From Mycolicibacterium goodii (GTDB taxonomy: Bacteria > Actinomycetota > Actinomycetes > Mycobacteriales > Mycobacteriaceae), in contig NZ_CP092364.2 of the NCBI RefSeq assembly GCF_022370755.2, positions 1,178,001 through 1,242,000 of the forward strand: a stretch of 64,000 nucleotides of DNA. The letters run 5' to 3'. Below the pieces are notes generated by a model that ran no database searches, had not been told where the DNA came from, and saw only the letters and a list, made by a program, of their open reading frames with translations. Both the position numbers and the translations under genes were made by a program. Position 1 is the stretch's first letter; the number at the start of each line of letters is the position of its first letter. This document shows positions 42,427-52,484 of the stretch, piece after piece.

Positions 42427-43539
42427 ATGGCCATGCAGTATGCGTCTGCGCCCGGGTACGACCCCGGATTCGACCCCGAGCCTGTGCAGTTGGTTGCTGC
42501 CGACGGCTCGCCCCCATCGGAGGGACCCCCCTCGCGCTACAGCCGCGACCTCCCACCGGAGACGCTGAGCTGGCTCTACGAGTCGATGGTGGTCACCCGC
42601 AGCCTCGACATCGAATTCGTCAACCTGCAGCGCCAGGGTGAGCTGGCGTTGTACGCGTCGTGCCGCGGACAGGAGGCCGCGCAGATCGGCGCGGCGGCGT
42701 GCCTGCGCAAAACCGACTGGTTGTTCCCGCAGTACCGGGAGATCGGTGCGTTTCTGCTCCGCGGCATCACGCCGGCCCAGATGGGCGCGGTGTGGCGCGG
42801 CAAATGGCACGGCGGCCTGTCGTTCACCAGCAAGTGCGTCGCACCCATCGCGATCCCCATCGGCACCCACGGTCTGCACGCCGTCGGCGCGGCGATGGCC
42901 GCCCAGCGCCTCGGTGAGGATTCGGTGACCGTGGCGTTCCTCGGTGACGGCGCGACCAGCGAAGGCGACGCGCACGAGGCGCTCAACCTCGCCTCGGTGT
43001 TCCGCGCGCCGTGCGTGTTCTTCGTCCAGAACAACCAGTGGGCGATCTCGGTACCGGTCAGCAGGCAGCAGGCGGGCCCCACCATCGCCCACCGCGCCAT
43101 CGGCTACGGCATGCCCGGCGTCCGCGTCGACGGCAACGACGTGCTGGCCTGCTACGCGGTGATGTCGGAAGCCGCCGAGCGGGCGCGCCGCGGACAGGGC
43201 CCGACGCTGATCGAGGCCGTCACCTACCGCATGGGCCCGCACACCACCTCCGACGATCCGACCCGCTACCGCTCCGCCGAGGAGGTCGAGGCCTGGACGG
43301 CACGAGACCCCATCGCGCGGTACCGCACCTACCTGGAGAACACCGGGGTGTGGAGCGAGCGCCTCGAAGAGCGGGTGGCCGCGCGGTCCACGAGGCTGTG
43401 CGCCGAGTTGCGCGACGCGATCGTGGGCGCGCCCGATGTCGACCCGGCCGAATTGTTCGACACGGTCTACGCCGACATCACACCCGAGTTGGCGCGTCAA
43501 CGTGATCAGTTGCTCTCGGAGCTGGCGAAGGAGGCATGA
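42427..43539 (+). CDS. bkdA: branched-chain keto-acid dehydrogenase E1 alpha
   Basis: 370 residues. Decarboxylates branched-chain 2-oxo acids with thiamine diphosphate. The TPP motif GDGATSEGDAHEALNLASVFRAPCVFFVQNN is near residue 173, SCRGQEAAQIGAAACLRKTDW near 79, and AVTYRMGPHTTSDDPTRYRS near 266. The ATG at 42427 has AAGGAGG upstream. It is followed by bkdB after one base. The Mtb orthologue Rv2497c has 367 residues. It is the first gene of a three-gene E1-E2 set with no E3; the lipoamide dehydrogenase must come from elsewhere (lpdC in M. tuberculosis). Confidence 0.95.
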   Translation: MAMQYASAPGYDPGFDPEPVQLVAADGSPPSEGPPSRYSRDLPPETLSWLYESMVVTRSLDIEFVNLQRQGELALYASCRGQEAAQIGAAACLRKTDWLFPQYREIGAFLLRGITPAQMGAVWRGKWHGGLSFTSKCVAPIAIPIGTHGLHAVGAAMAAQRLGEDSVTVAFLGDGATSEGDAHEALNLASVFRAPCVFFVQNNQWAISVPVSRQQAGPTIAHRAIGYGMPGVRVDGNDVLACYAVMSEAAERARRGQGPTLIEAVTYRMGPHTTSDDPTRYRSAEEVEAWTARDPIARYRTYLENTGVWSERLEERVAARSTRLCAELRDAIVGAPDVDPAELFDTVYADITPELARQRDQLLSELAKEA

Positions 43540-43540
43540 G

Positions 43541-44608
43541 ATGACCCAGATCATCGACCGACCTGCGGCGCAGGGAGATTCGCCGGAGCCGTGGGGCAGC
43601 GTTCTCACCACGACCGCCGAGACGCCCGTCGTCACCGAACTCACCATGGTGCAGGCGATCAACCGTGCACTCCACGACGCCATGGCCGCCGACGAGCGGG
43701 TCCTGGTCTTCGGTGAAGACGTCGCGACACTCGGTGGCGTGTTCCGGGTGACCGACGGGCTCACCGGAACCTTCGGCGCCGACCGGTGTTTCGACACCCC
43801 GCTGGCCGAATCGGCGATCATCGGCATCGCGGTGGGGTTCGCGATACGCGGCTTCAAACCGGTACCGGAGATCCAGTTCGACGGGTTCAGCTATCCGGCG
43901 TTCGACCAGATCGCCAGCCACCTCGCGAAGTACCGGATGCGGACGCACGGCGACATCGACATGCCGGTGACGGTACGCATCCCGTCGTTCGGTGGCATCG
44001 GGGCCGTCGAGCATCATTCCGAATCCACCGAGACCTACTGGCTGCACACCGCGGGCCTCAAGGTCGTCGTTCCGTCCACGCCGTCGGATGCGTACTGGCT
44101 GCTGCGGGAATCGATCGCAGGCCCCGATCCGGTGATCTACCTGGAGCCCAAGCGCAGGTACTGGGCACGCGAACCCGTCGACACCACCACCCCGGGTCTG
44201 CCCATCGGCCGGGCCGCCGTGCGCCGCAACGGATCCGACGTCACCGTCATCACCTACGGCGGGCTGGTCGCGACCGCGATGTCGGCAGCGGAACTCGCCG
44301 AGGACCGCGGGTGGAGCATGGAGGTTGTCGACCTGAGGTCGCTCAACCCGCTCGACTTCGACACCGTCGCAGAGTCGGTGCGACGCACCGGTCGTGCCGT
44401 GGTGATGCACGAAGGCCCACGAACGTTGGGCTTCGGAGCCGAACTCGCCGCGCGGATCTCCGAGGAGCTGTTCTACGACCTGGAGGCTCCGGTGTTGCGG
44501 GCCACCGGATTCGACACGCCGTACCCGCCGGCCAGGCTGGAGAAGCTGTGGCTACCCGGCGTCGACCGACTGCTCGACTGCGTCGAGCGCGCGATGGAGC
44601 AGCCGTGA
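43541..44608 (+). CDS. bkdB: branched-chain keto-acid dehydrogenase E1 beta
   Basis: 355 residues. Typical transketolase-fold segments are [37 protein letters not shown], the TPP/subunit contact region [27 protein letters not shown], and the C-domain [27 protein letters not shown]. Works with BkdA as an alpha2beta2 heterotetramer. The ATG at 43541 lies just after bkdA's stop. The stop overlaps bkdC's GTG. Confidence 0.95.
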   Translation: MTQIIDRPAAQGDSPEPWGSVLTTTAETPVVTELTMVQAINRALHDAMAADERVLVFGEDVATLGGVFRVTDGLTGTFGADRCFDTPLAESAIIGIAVGFAIRGFKPVPEIQFDGFSYPAFDQIASHLAKYRMRTHGDIDMPVTVRIPSFGGIGAVEHHSESTETYWLHTAGLKVVVPSTPSDAYWLLRESIAGPDPVIYLEPKRRYWAREPVDTTTPGLPIGRAAVRRNGSDVTVITYGGLVATAMSAAELAEDRGWSMEVVDLRSLNPLDFDTVAESVRRTGRAVVMHEGPRTLGFGAELAARISEELFYDLEAPVLRATGFDTPYPPARLEKLWLPGVDRLLDCVERAMEQP

Positions 44609-45861
44609 GCACCCGGGATTTCCTGGTGCCCGATCTCGGTGAGGGACTCCAGGATGCGACCATCACGAGCTGGAATGTCGCGGTGGGCGACAACGTCGAG
44701 CTCAACCAGACACTGTGCACCGTCGAGACCAACAAGGCCGAGGTCGAGATTCCCAGCCCGTATGCCGGGAAGGTGCTCGACCTCGGCGGTGCGGCCGGGG
44801 ACACTCTCGCCGTCGGGTCGCTGTTGGTGCGGATCGCGACGTCCGCCGATGAACCTGCGGGCGCGCATTCCGGCTCACGATCAGGTTCGCAGGCGGGCAA
44901 CAACGGCACCGGCGCACACCGCAAGCCGGTCCTCGTCGGATACGGTACCGACGACTCGATGGACACCAGCCGACGCGGTACCCGGAGCCCGCGGGCGCGG
45001 GCCAAGCCGCCGGTGCGCAAGTTGGCCGCGGACCTGAACGTCGACCTGAGCGCTTTGGCCCCGGGATCGGGCCCGGACGGCATCGTCACGCGCGACGATG
45101 TGGTCGCCGCGGCGAACCGGTCACCGGCGGCGCAGCCGGCCAAGACAATCAGGCCGTCCCCGCCGGCACAGACGCGCGACGTGCGCGGTGTTCAGGCCGA
45201 GATGGCGCGACGAATGTCTTTGTCGCGCAGCGAGATTCCGGATGCGCATGCACGGGTCGACGTGGATTGCACGGCGTTGCTGCGGTTGCGTGACCGCATC
45301 CGGGCCGCCGAGCCGGACGTGTCGATCACACCGTTCGTGCTGACACTACGGCTGCTGACCCTCGCGTTGGGTCGTCACGAGGTGCTCAACGCGACGTGGA
45401 TGGAGACCACAAGCGGCCCGCAGATCCATCAGCACCCGGCGGTGCATCTGGGGGTCGGTGTCGCCGCACCGCGCGGCCTGCTGGTGCCCGTGGTGCGCGA
45501 CGCGCAGGCGATGACCACCCGGGAGCTCGCTGTCACGGTGGCCCGACTGGTGGACAGCGCCCGGGCGGGCACGCTGTCGCCGTCCGAGCTGACCGGCTCG
45601 ACGTTCACGGTGTCCAATTTCGGTGCGCTCGGCGTGGACGACGGCGTTCCGGTGATCAACTATCCCGAGGCCGCGATCCTCGGCATGGGTTCGCTGCGGG
45701 AACGGCCGGTCGTGGTCGACGGCGCCGTGGTGGCCCGCCCGACGATGTCGCTGACGTGCGTGTTCGACCATCGCATCGCCGACGGTGCCCAGGCCGCCGC
45801 GTTCCTCGGCGAGTTGCGCAGGCTGATCGAGGAGCCCGACCTCGCCCTGCTCGACCTCTGA
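44605..45861 (+). CDS. bkdC: branched-chain keto-acid dehydrogenase E2 (lipoyl acyltransferase)
   Basis: 418 residues. N-terminal lipoyl domain with Lys44 in [11 protein letters not shown], then a linker. An E1/E3-binding segment ([21 protein letters not shown]) precedes the C-terminal catalytic domain ending [17 protein letters not shown], with His in HRIADG. It starts at GTG overlapping the bkdB stop (GTGA). In M. tuberculosis the corresponding E2 is BkdC/Rv2495c (393 residues), so this one is slightly longer because of a longer linker. Confidence 0.95.
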   Translation: MSTRDFLVPDLGEGLQDATITSWNVAVGDNVELNQTLCTVETNKAEVEIPSPYAGKVLDLGGAAGDTLAVGSLLVRIATSADEPAGAHSGSRSGSQAGNNGTGAHRKPVLVGYGTDDSMDTSRRGTRSPRARAKPPVRKLAADLNVDLSALAPGSGPDGIVTRDDVVAAANRSPAAQPAKTIRPSPPAQTRDVRGVQAEMARRMSLSRSEIPDAHARVDVDCTALLRLRDRIRAAEPDVSITPFVLTLRLLTLALGRHEVLNATWMETTSGPQIHQHPAVHLGVGVAAPRGLLVPVVRDAQAMTTRELAVTVARLVDSARAGTLSPSELTGSTFTVSNFGALGVDDGVPVINYPEAAILGMGSLRERPVVVDGAVVARPTMSLTCVFDHRIADGAQAAAFLGELRRLIEEPDLALLDL

Positions 45862-45866
45862 GAGAT

Positions 45867-46616
45867 CTACTTGCGTCCGGCGGCGAGGCGGGCGGCGAAC
45901 ACGGGTGACTCGATCGAGCGGGCCTGTGGGCCCAGCTCGATGTCGACGGCCGCGCGGTGCTGATCGCTGTCGATCACGCCGGGGTTCGCGGTCGCCCGCA
46001 TGGAGGCCTTGGTGGCCAGCACGACCTCACGGGGTGCGCTCGCGGGCCCGGCGGCCAGTTCCCTGGCCGCGGCGACAGGATCGTCAGCGATGCTGAGCGC
46101 CAGTCCGTGGCGGACCGCGGCGTCGGCGTCGAACCGCATCCCGAACAGCAGCGCCGCTCGTGCCACCTCCGGTCCGACGGCCCGCTGCAGCATCCAGGTG
46201 GCACCGCCGCCCGGGTGGATCCCCAGCTTCTGGAAGCGCGGATCGAACAACGCCGTGGGCCCGGCGATGCGCACGTCGGCGGCCAGCGCCAGGTTGAGCC
46301 CCGCCCCGACCGCGGCACCGTTGACCGCGGCGATGGTGGGAAGCGCGCAGTGCGCGACGGCGAGGAAGCCGTCGTAGATCTTGCGCAGGCCGTCCTCGGT
46401 CGCCGTGCCGAGGGCGGCCAGGTCCGCGCCCGCGCAGAACGCCTTGCCTGCGCCGGTCACCACCACCGCGTGCACATCGGGATCGGCCTCGGCGGCCTCG
46501 ACGGCACCGCGCAGCGCCGCCGACATCTCGAAGGTCACCGCGTTGCGGCGATCGGGGTCGTTGACAGTGATCACAGCGATGCGGTCGGAGGTCTCGACCA
46601 GTACGGAATCGGCCAC
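45867..46616 (-). CDS. echA14: enoyl-CoA hydratase/isomerase family protein
   Basis: 249 residues, crotonase fold. Visible: [35 protein letters not shown] (oxyanion hole), [26 protein letters not shown] and [13 protein letters not shown]. The usual pair of catalytic Glu residues is not obvious, so a typical hydratase role is not certain. It is convergent with bkdC with 5 bases between. It matches Rv2486 in place and sequence. Confidence 0.9.
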   Translation of the reverse strand: MADSVLVETSDRIAVITVNDPDRRNAVTFEMSAALRGAVEAAEADPDVHAVVVTGAGKAFCAGADLAALGTATEDGLRKIYDGFLAVAHCALPTIAAVNGAAVGAGLNLALAADVRIAGPTALFDPRFQKLGIHPGGGATWMLQRAVGPEVARAALLFGMRFDADAAVRHGLALSIADDPVAAARELAAGPASAPREVVLATKASMRATANPGVIDSDQHRAAVDIELGPQARSIESPVFAARLAAGRK

Positions 46617-46626
46617 GGCGGCCAGC

Positions 46627-47229
46627 TTAGTTCGCAGGCTGCCAGCGCAGCAGGTACCGGTAGTACAGGGCCCGACGGATCGTCGCCCCCGGGAGGACCT
46701 GCGCGGTGACCCGACGGATCTCGTCGAGGCTCTCGTCCGGACCGGCGACCGGTACGCCGATGTCGCGGGTCTCGCGGTGCCAGAACGATCCCACCCGTAC
46801 CGCGGGTAGGCACAGCCCCGACCACACCCAGTCCCGTAGCGTCTTGTTGGCCGACAGCCCCACGACCGCGATCTCGCCGGTGGGGCTGAGCAGTTCCCGC
46901 GCCTTGGTCAGCGCGGCACGCAGGTCCATGTGGTGCAGGCTGGCCACCATGGTGATCAGGTCGAAGCGGCGGGTGCCTGGGTCGAAGTTGTCGAAATCGT
47001 TCTGGGCCACAGTCACATTGGGCAGGTGCGCGACGCGGACCCAGGCACGTTGCAGCGTCTCGGGATCGGGTTCGATCGCGGTCACCGAACGAGACACCGG
47101 CGCGAGCCGCTGCGCGAGCAGGCCGTCACCACAGCCGACGTCCAGGACGTCCCCGCGGTGCTGCGCCGCGATCCGACGCAGCCACGGGTGGTAGGCGGTG
47201 TTGTGATTCCAGTACGCGGGTGAGGGCAC
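46627..47229 (-). CDS. class I SAM-dependent methyltransferase
   Basis: About 200 residues from GTG at 47229, starting [16 protein letters not shown]. An in-frame ATG at 47274 is possible, but the added residues look unlike a family N-terminus. Motif [16 protein letters not shown] is canonical, followed by [20 protein letters not shown] and [10 protein letters not shown]. The substrate is unknown. It lies 10 bases from echA14 on the same strand and is divergent from the FAD monooxygenase. Confidence 0.85.
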   Translation of the reverse strand: MPSPAYWNHNTAYHPWLRRIAAQHRGDVLDVGCGDGLLAQRLAPVSRSVTAIEPDPETLQRAWVRVAHLPNVTVAQNDFDNFDPGTRRFDLITMVASLHHMDLRAALTKARELLSPTGEIAVVGLSANKTLRDWVWSGLCLPAVRVGSFWHRETRDIGVPVAGPDESLDEIRRVTAQVLPGATIRRALYYRYLLRWQPAN

Positions 47230-47402
47230 CCCATCGACTGTGCCACGCCGCTCACCGGGTGCGCACGTGCCCATGCTCGCGGGAGGGCTCCACGCCCGCC
47301 GTTTCGCAGGTCAGTGCCAGCGCCGGGGAGCGCGCGGCATTCCGCACCCCGACGATGCGGTCCTGAAACGTCTCCAGAAACCCCAGGCCCGCGCATAATC
47401 GC

Positions 47403-49022
47403 GTGGTGACAGCCACCGATGTGCTCATCGCGGGCGCCGGCCCCGTAGGGTTGACCGTCGCCATCGAACTCGCCCGCCACGGGGCGCGGTGCCGCATCGT
47501 CGACCCGCTGTTCGAACCGCCTCGATACGCGAAAGCGGTTGGGGTGCAACCACGCACACTCGAAGTATTCGAGCGAATGGGCGTCGTGCACAAGATTCTC
47601 GACGCCGCGGTGCAGATGCGGGGCCAGATCGTCTACGTCAACGGTGAGCAGGTCGGGCGGATGGACCTCGTCTTACCCGACGACGTCCCGTACCAGTTCA
47701 TCGCGCTGCCACAGTACGCCACCGAACGCGTCCTGCGGAGCGAGGCGGCCGCACGCGGCGTGGTGATCGAACGTGGTTGGCGGCTGACGGGTTTCGCACA
47801 GGACCCCGACGGTGTGACCGCGACGCTGACCGCGCAGAACGGATCCGGACAGACGGTCCGGGCCGGATATCTGGTCGGTGCGGACGGTGCGCACTCGATC
47901 ACGCGCAAGGCACTCGGGCTGACGTTTGAGGGCGCGGCATTCGACGAGCAGTACATGCTCGGTGACGTCGAGGTCGACTGGTCGCTGCCGCCGGGATACG
48001 CGATCCGCGCGATGAACCAGACCGACGGCACGACCAACGACCTGCTTGTGTGCATCCCGCTGCCCGGGCGGGGCCGCTACCGCATGTCGATGCTCGTGCC
48101 GCCCGACCTGGCCACCGACGCGTCGGGTGGTGTGCAGCACGGATTCGAAAGCGGCACAAAGCCGCAACTGTCGCACATCCAGGCCGTGCTGGACCGGCTC
48201 GCACCCGAACCCACCACGGCCCGCAACCTGCGGTGGTCTTCGGTGTTCCGCATCAGCCACCGCATCGTCGACGCCTACGGTCGCGGCCGTGTCTTCGTCG
48301 CGGGCGATGCCGCCCACATCCACCCGCCCACCGGCGCACAGGGTATGAACACCGGGATCCAGGATGCCCAGAACCTGGCGTGGAAACTCGCGCTCGCGGT
48401 GACCGGGGTCGCCGCCGACGGGTTGCTCGACAGCTATGACGCCGAACGCCGTCCTGTCGGCGAGGAGGTGGTGGGCCGCACGGTCCGCAGTGCACGCGAC
48501 GGGATAGGTGCCGACTCAACCGACGCGAGCTACGTCGTGCGTCGGGAGGCGCAGCTGTTGATCGACTACGCAGGCAGCCCCGTCGTCGCCGCGTCCGGCC
48601 CCGATGATCCGCCACCGCGGCCCGGGCAACGCGCTCCCGACGCACGGGGTCTCACGCGCGCCGTGGTGACCGACCCGCTCCGGTTGTTCACTCTGATGGA
48701 CGGCACGCGGCACACCGTGCTGTGCTACGCCGGTGCCGAAGCCGGACTTGATGTGGTCGCCGATCTGGAGGCCGCGGCCGAGGCGGCCACCGCTGCCGCA
48801 CACGGGCGGGCCGACGTCTACGTCGTCGCGCATCCCGATGCCAAGGTGGACACCACGGTACTGCCGGTGATCAACGACACAGACGGCGATTTCGCACAGG
48901 CATATTCCCCAAAGGCGCTGTCGGTCTTCGTCATCCGACCCGACGGATACGTGGGTTACGCGACGCGCGGTGCCATCGACCGGGCGCGACTCGACGCATT
49001 CCTCAAGCGGACGTTTCGCTGA
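47403..49022 (+). CDS. FAD-dependent aromatic monooxygenase (PheA/TfdB family)
   Basis: 539 residues. Group A flavoprotein hydroxylase: FAD motif IAGAGPVGLTVAIELARHG near residue 10, YLVGADGAHSITRKALGL (DG motif), and RVFVAGDAAHIHPPTGAQGMNTGIQDAQNLAWKL near 300, all intact. The C-terminal thioredoxin-like domain (FTLMDGTRHTVLCYAG onward) is typical of the phenol-hydroxylase branch. The substrate is unknown. The GTG at 47403 or the next GTG starts it. M. tuberculosis has lipQ (Rv2485c) at about this place. Confidence 0.88.
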   Translation: MVTATDVLIAGAGPVGLTVAIELARHGARCRIVDPLFEPPRYAKAVGVQPRTLEVFERMGVVHKILDAAVQMRGQIVYVNGEQVGRMDLVLPDDVPYQFIALPQYATERVLRSEAAARGVVIERGWRLTGFAQDPDGVTATLTAQNGSGQTVRAGYLVGADGAHSITRKALGLTFEGAAFDEQYMLGDVEVDWSLPPGYAIRAMNQTDGTTNDLLVCIPLPGRGRYRMSMLVPPDLATDASGGVQHGFESGTKPQLSHIQAVLDRLAPEPTTARNLRWSSVFRISHRIVDAYGRGRVFVAGDAAHIHPPTGAQGMNTGIQDAQNLAWKLALAVTGVAADGLLDSYDAERRPVGEEVVGRTVRSARDGIGADSTDASYVVRREAQLLIDYAGSPVVAASGPDDPPPRPGQRAPDARGLTRAVVTDPLRLFTLMDGTRHTVLCYAGAEAGLDVVADLEAAAEAATAAAHGRADVYVVAHPDAKVDTTVLPVINDTDGDFAQAYSPKALSVFVIRPDGYVGYATRGAIDRARLDAFLKRTFR

Positions 49023-49263
49023 GGTAATTTTTCGTCGCCGATGTGCCGGGTGCAGATGTGCCGGATACCGACCTGGCCGAGCCGCGCTAGCGGTTGGAGG
49101 GTTCCTCGCCGAGGATTTCGGCCGCGCGCCGAGGCGACGCGCACCGCGGACGCCAAGCGCGGGAGCGACGAGTGGGGCCCGGGTGCGACAGCCCGACACC
49201 CCGGCAAGAGGTGATGCCGGTTCTGACCGGGCCGTAGCACCCCCGGGCCCATACACCCCACAA

Positions 49264-49339
49264 AGCGCCCCCGGCAGGAATCGAACCTGCGACCTAGGGA
49301 TTAGAAGGCCCTTGCTCTATCCAACTGAGCTACGGAGGC
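49264..49339 (-). tRNA. tRNA-Arg (TCT anticodon)
   Basis: The minus strand reads GCCTCCG...CGGGGGC for the acceptor stem (49333-49339 with 49267-49273) with one G-T pair, D arm AGTTGGATA and T loop TTCGATT. Anticodon loop CTTCTAA gives TCT, reading AGA (Arg). The anticodon stem AGGGC/TCCCT leaves a C-T mismatch next to the loop. CCA is not encoded. Confidence 0.95.
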
Positions 49340-49476
49340 AGCGCCGCATGAGTCTATCGTGTCCGGCCCGCCCCCTCGCTCCCTGTGACACGTGGGAAAG
49401 CGGACCCGAGCCCGGCGGTCGGAGACTAGCGTGGACGCTGCACTTGGCTGCAGGGTGAGGGGAGAGGGACCACGCT

Positions 49477-50937
49477 ATGAGCGACGTGCCGGAGCGGGAT
49501 GCGGCCGGATTGCCCGAAGAGCTGAGTGCAGTCGACCAGCTGCTGCATCGCGGGGAGGCGAACCCGCGGACGCGCTCGGGGATCATGGGCGTGGAGATCC
49601 TCGACACCACGCCTGACTGGGAGCGGTTCCGCACGCGCTTCGACCACGCATCGCGCAAGGTCCTGCGGTTGCGGCAGAAGGTCGTGATGCCGACGCTTCC
49701 GACCGCGGCCCCGCGCTGGGTGGTCGACCCTGACTTCAATCTCGACTATCACGTGCGACGCGTGCGGGTGCCTGCCCCTGGGACGCTGCGGCAGGTGCTC
49801 GATCTCGCCGAGGTGGCCATGCAGTCGCCGATGGACATCACACGTCCGCTGTGGAGCGCCACGCTGGTCGAGGGCCTCGCCGACGGGCGCGCCGCGACGA
49901 TCCTCCACCTGAGCCACGCGGTCAGCGATGCCGTCGGCGGGGTGGAGATGTTCGCCAGCATCTATGACCTCGAACGCGACCCGGAACCGGACGCGCCACC
50001 GCCGCTGCCCATCCCGCAGGATCTCTCGCCGAACGAGTTGATGCGGGAGGGCATCAACCGGCTGCCCGGATCGATCGCCGGTGGCGTGCTCGGCGCGCTC
50101 GGCGGCGCGGCGCGTGCGGTCACCAAGGTGGTGCGCGATCCGATTTCGGCGGTCAGCGGGGTCGTGGACTACGCGATGTCGGGTTCCAGGGTGATGGCGC
50201 CGGCCGCCGAGCCGTCGCCGCTGCTGCGCCGCCGCAGCCTCGCGTCGCGAAGCGAGGCCATCGACATCCCGTTCGGGGACTTCCACCGCGCGGCCAAGGC
50301 CGCGGGTGGCTCCATCAACGACGCCTATCTCGCCGGCGTGTGCGGGGCGCTGCGGCGCTACCACGAGGCCAAGGGCGTACCGGTCGACTCGCTGCCGATG
50401 GCGGTGCCGGTGAACCTGCGGGCCGAGGACGACCCTGCGGGCGGCAATCGGTTCGCGGGGGTGAACCTGTCGGCCCCCATCGGTATCGAGGACCCGGGCA
50501 AGCGCATCAAGGCCGTGAGAAGTCAGATGACCAGCAGGCGTGAGGAGCGGGCGATCGACGTCGTCGGTGCCATCGCGCCGGTGCTGAGCCTGTTGCCCGA
50601 CACGATCCTCGAGTCGGTCGCGGGTTCGGTGGTGAACTCGGACGTACAGGCCTCCAACGTGCCGATCTACCCGGGCGACACCTACATCGCCGGGGCCAAG
50701 GTCCTGCGGCACTACGGGCTCGGCCCGCTGCCCGGCGTGGCGATGATGGTGGTGCTGATCTCCCGAGGCGGCCACATCACCGTCACCGCCCGCTACGACC
50801 GCGCGGCGATCAACGACGACGCGCTCTTCGCCCGCTGTCTGCAGGAAGGGTTCGACGAGGTGCTCGCCCTCGGCGGCGACACACGCTGCACCCCGGCGTC
50901 GTTCGACCCGGCACCGAACAGCGGTGGTGCCCAGTGA
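49477..50937 (+). CDS. WS/DGAT-type wax ester/diacylglycerol acyltransferase (Rv2484c-like)
   Basis: 486 residues. N-terminal AVDQLLHRGEANPRTRSGIMGVE is the family opening. The HHxxxDG motif is degenerate as LSHAVSDAVGG, keeping HxxxD but with Ala for the final Gly. The C-domain has FAGVNLSAPIGIEDPGKRIKAV and SNVPIYPGDTYIAGAKVL. It makes triacylglycerol or wax esters, or is an acyltransferase of another lipid. Its stop overlaps the GTG of plsC, and plsC's stop overlaps plsB2, so all three form one translationally coupled unit, as at Rv2484c-Rv2482c. Confidence 0.9.
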   Translation: MSDVPERDAAGLPEELSAVDQLLHRGEANPRTRSGIMGVEILDTTPDWERFRTRFDHASRKVLRLRQKVVMPTLPTAAPRWVVDPDFNLDYHVRRVRVPAPGTLRQVLDLAEVAMQSPMDITRPLWSATLVEGLADGRAATILHLSHAVSDAVGGVEMFASIYDLERDPEPDAPPPLPIPQDLSPNELMREGINRLPGSIAGGVLGALGGAARAVTKVVRDPISAVSGVVDYAMSGSRVMAPAAEPSPLLRRRSLASRSEAIDIPFGDFHRAAKAAGGSINDAYLAGVCGALRRYHEAKGVPVDSLPMAVPVNLRAEDDPAGGNRFAGVNLSAPIGIEDPGKRIKAVRSQMTSRREERAIDVVGAIAPVLSLLPDTILESVAGSVVNSDVQASNVPIYPGDTYIAGAKVLRHYGLGPLPGVAMMVVLISRGGHITVTARYDRAAINDDALFARCLQEGFDEVLALGGDTRCTPASFDPAPNSGGAQ

Positions 50938-52484
50938 CATCCACGAACGGCAAGCAGATGCGGCTGCCCGGGACGCTGGCCGAGATCGAGGCCAGCCCCG
51001 AAGGCCCGGAGATCGGTGCCTTCTTCGACCTCGACGGCACCCTGGTGGCGGGCTTCACCGGCGTGATCATGACCCAGGATCGGTTGTGGCGGCGTCAGAT
51101 GAGCGTCGGTGAGTTCATCGGCATGGTGCAGGCCGGACTCAACCACCGCCTCGGCCGCTCGGAGTTCGAGGATCTCATCGGCAAAGGCGCGCGGATGCTG
51201 CGTGGAAACTCGCTCAGCGATCTCGACGAACTCGGGGAGCGTCTGTTCGTGCAGTACGTGCAGAGCCGCATCTATCCGGAGATGCGCGCGATGGTCGGCG
51301 CTCACCTGGCCCGCGGGCACACCGTGGTGCTCAGTTCCTCGGCGCTGACGGTGCAGGTGGAACCGGTGGCCCGCTTCCTCGGGATCGACAACGTGCTGAG
51401 CAACAAGTTCGAGACCGACGAAGACGGCCTGATCACCGGTGAGGTGAGAACGCCCATCATCTGGGGTGCGGGGAAGGCCCGCGCCGTACAGGAGTTCGCG
51501 GCCGCAAACGGTGTGGACCTGTCGAAGAGCTACTTCTACGCCGACGGCGACGAGGACGTCGCGCTCATGTACCTCGTCGGCAACCCGCGGCCGACGAACC
51601 CGGAGGGCAAGCTCGCCGCGGTCGCCGCCAAACGAGGGTGGCCCATTCTGCGTTTCACCAGCCGCAGCGGCAGCAGCCCGATTGCGCAGTTGCGCACCGT
51701 CGCCGGTGTGGCGTCCCTGATGCCGGTGGCGGCGGGCGCGATCGGCTGGGGCCTGCTCAACCGCGACCGCCGTCGCGGCGTCAACTTCTTCACCGCCACC
51801 TGGAGCCGGGTGTTGCTGGCCACCACCGGGGTCAATCTCAACGTCCTGGGGGAGGAGAACCTGACCGCCCAACGCCCGGCGGTGTTCCTGTTCAACCACC
51901 GCAACCAGGTCGATCCGATCATCGCAGGCGCCCTGGTCCGCGACAACTTCACCAGTGTGGCCAAGAAGGAGCTCGCAGGCGACCCACTGGTTGGGACACT
52001 GGGGCGCGTCATGGATGCGGCGTTCATCGACCGCGACGATCCGGAGAAGGCGGTCGAGGGCCTGCACAAGGTGGAAAAACTTGCCCGCGAAGGGATCTCG
52101 ATCCTCATCGCCCCGGAGGGCACCCGGCTGGACACCACCGCCGTCGGCCCGTTCAAGAAGGGTGCGTTCCGCATCGCCATGGCGGCGGGAGTTCCCGTGG
52201 TGCCCATCGTGATCCGCAACGCCGAGGTGATCGCGGCGCGCGACTCGAGCACCTTCAACCCAGGCACCGTGGACGTCGCCGTGTACCCACCGATCCCGGT
52301 CGACGACTGGACCGTCGACGACCTGCCCGAACGCATCGAGCAGGTCCGCCAGATCTATCTCGACACGCTCGCGTCGTGGCCGCTGGACCACCTGCCGGAG
52401 TTCGACATCTATTCGCCGCGCAAGCCCGCGAAGGGCAAGGCCCGGAAAGCGACGAAGAAGGCGCCCGCGAAAGGACGCCCGTGA
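50934..52484 (+). CDS. plsC: HAD phosphatase - PlsC acyltransferase fusion
   Basis: 516 residues. N-terminal HAD hydrolase (SerB-like): [11 protein letters not shown] near residue 30, [36 protein letters not shown]-terminal 1-acylglycerol-3-phosphate acyltransferase: [10 protein letters not shown] (HxxxxD) near 321 and APEGTRLDT near 397. Makes phosphatidic acid; the HAD half could dephosphorylate a lipid phosphate. The end is Lys-rich ([16 protein letters not shown]), a basic tail. GTG start at 50934 overlaps the WS/DGAT stop. Confidence 0.92.
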   Translation: MTSTNGKQMRLPGTLAEIEASPEGPEIGAFFDLDGTLVAGFTGVIMTQDRLWRRQMSVGEFIGMVQAGLNHRLGRSEFEDLIGKGARMLRGNSLSDLDELGERLFVQYVQSRIYPEMRAMVGAHLARGHTVVLSSSALTVQVEPVARFLGIDNVLSNKFETDEDGLITGEVRTPIIWGAGKARAVQEFAAANGVDLSKSYFYADGDEDVALMYLVGNPRPTNPEGKLAAVAAKRGWPILRFTSRSGSSPIAQLRTVAGVASLMPVAAGAIGWGLLNRDRRRGVNFFTATWSRVLLATTGVNLNVLGEENLTAQRPAVFLFNHRNQVDPIIAGALVRDNFTSVAKKELAGDPLVGTLGRVMDAAFIDRDDPEKAVEGLHKVEKLAREGISILIAPEGTRLDTTAVGPFKKGAFRIAMAAGVPVVPIVIRNAEVIAARDSSTFNPGTVDVAVYPPIPVDDWTVDDLPERIEQVRQIYLDTLASWPLDHLPEFDIYSPRKPAKGKARKATKKAPAKGRP

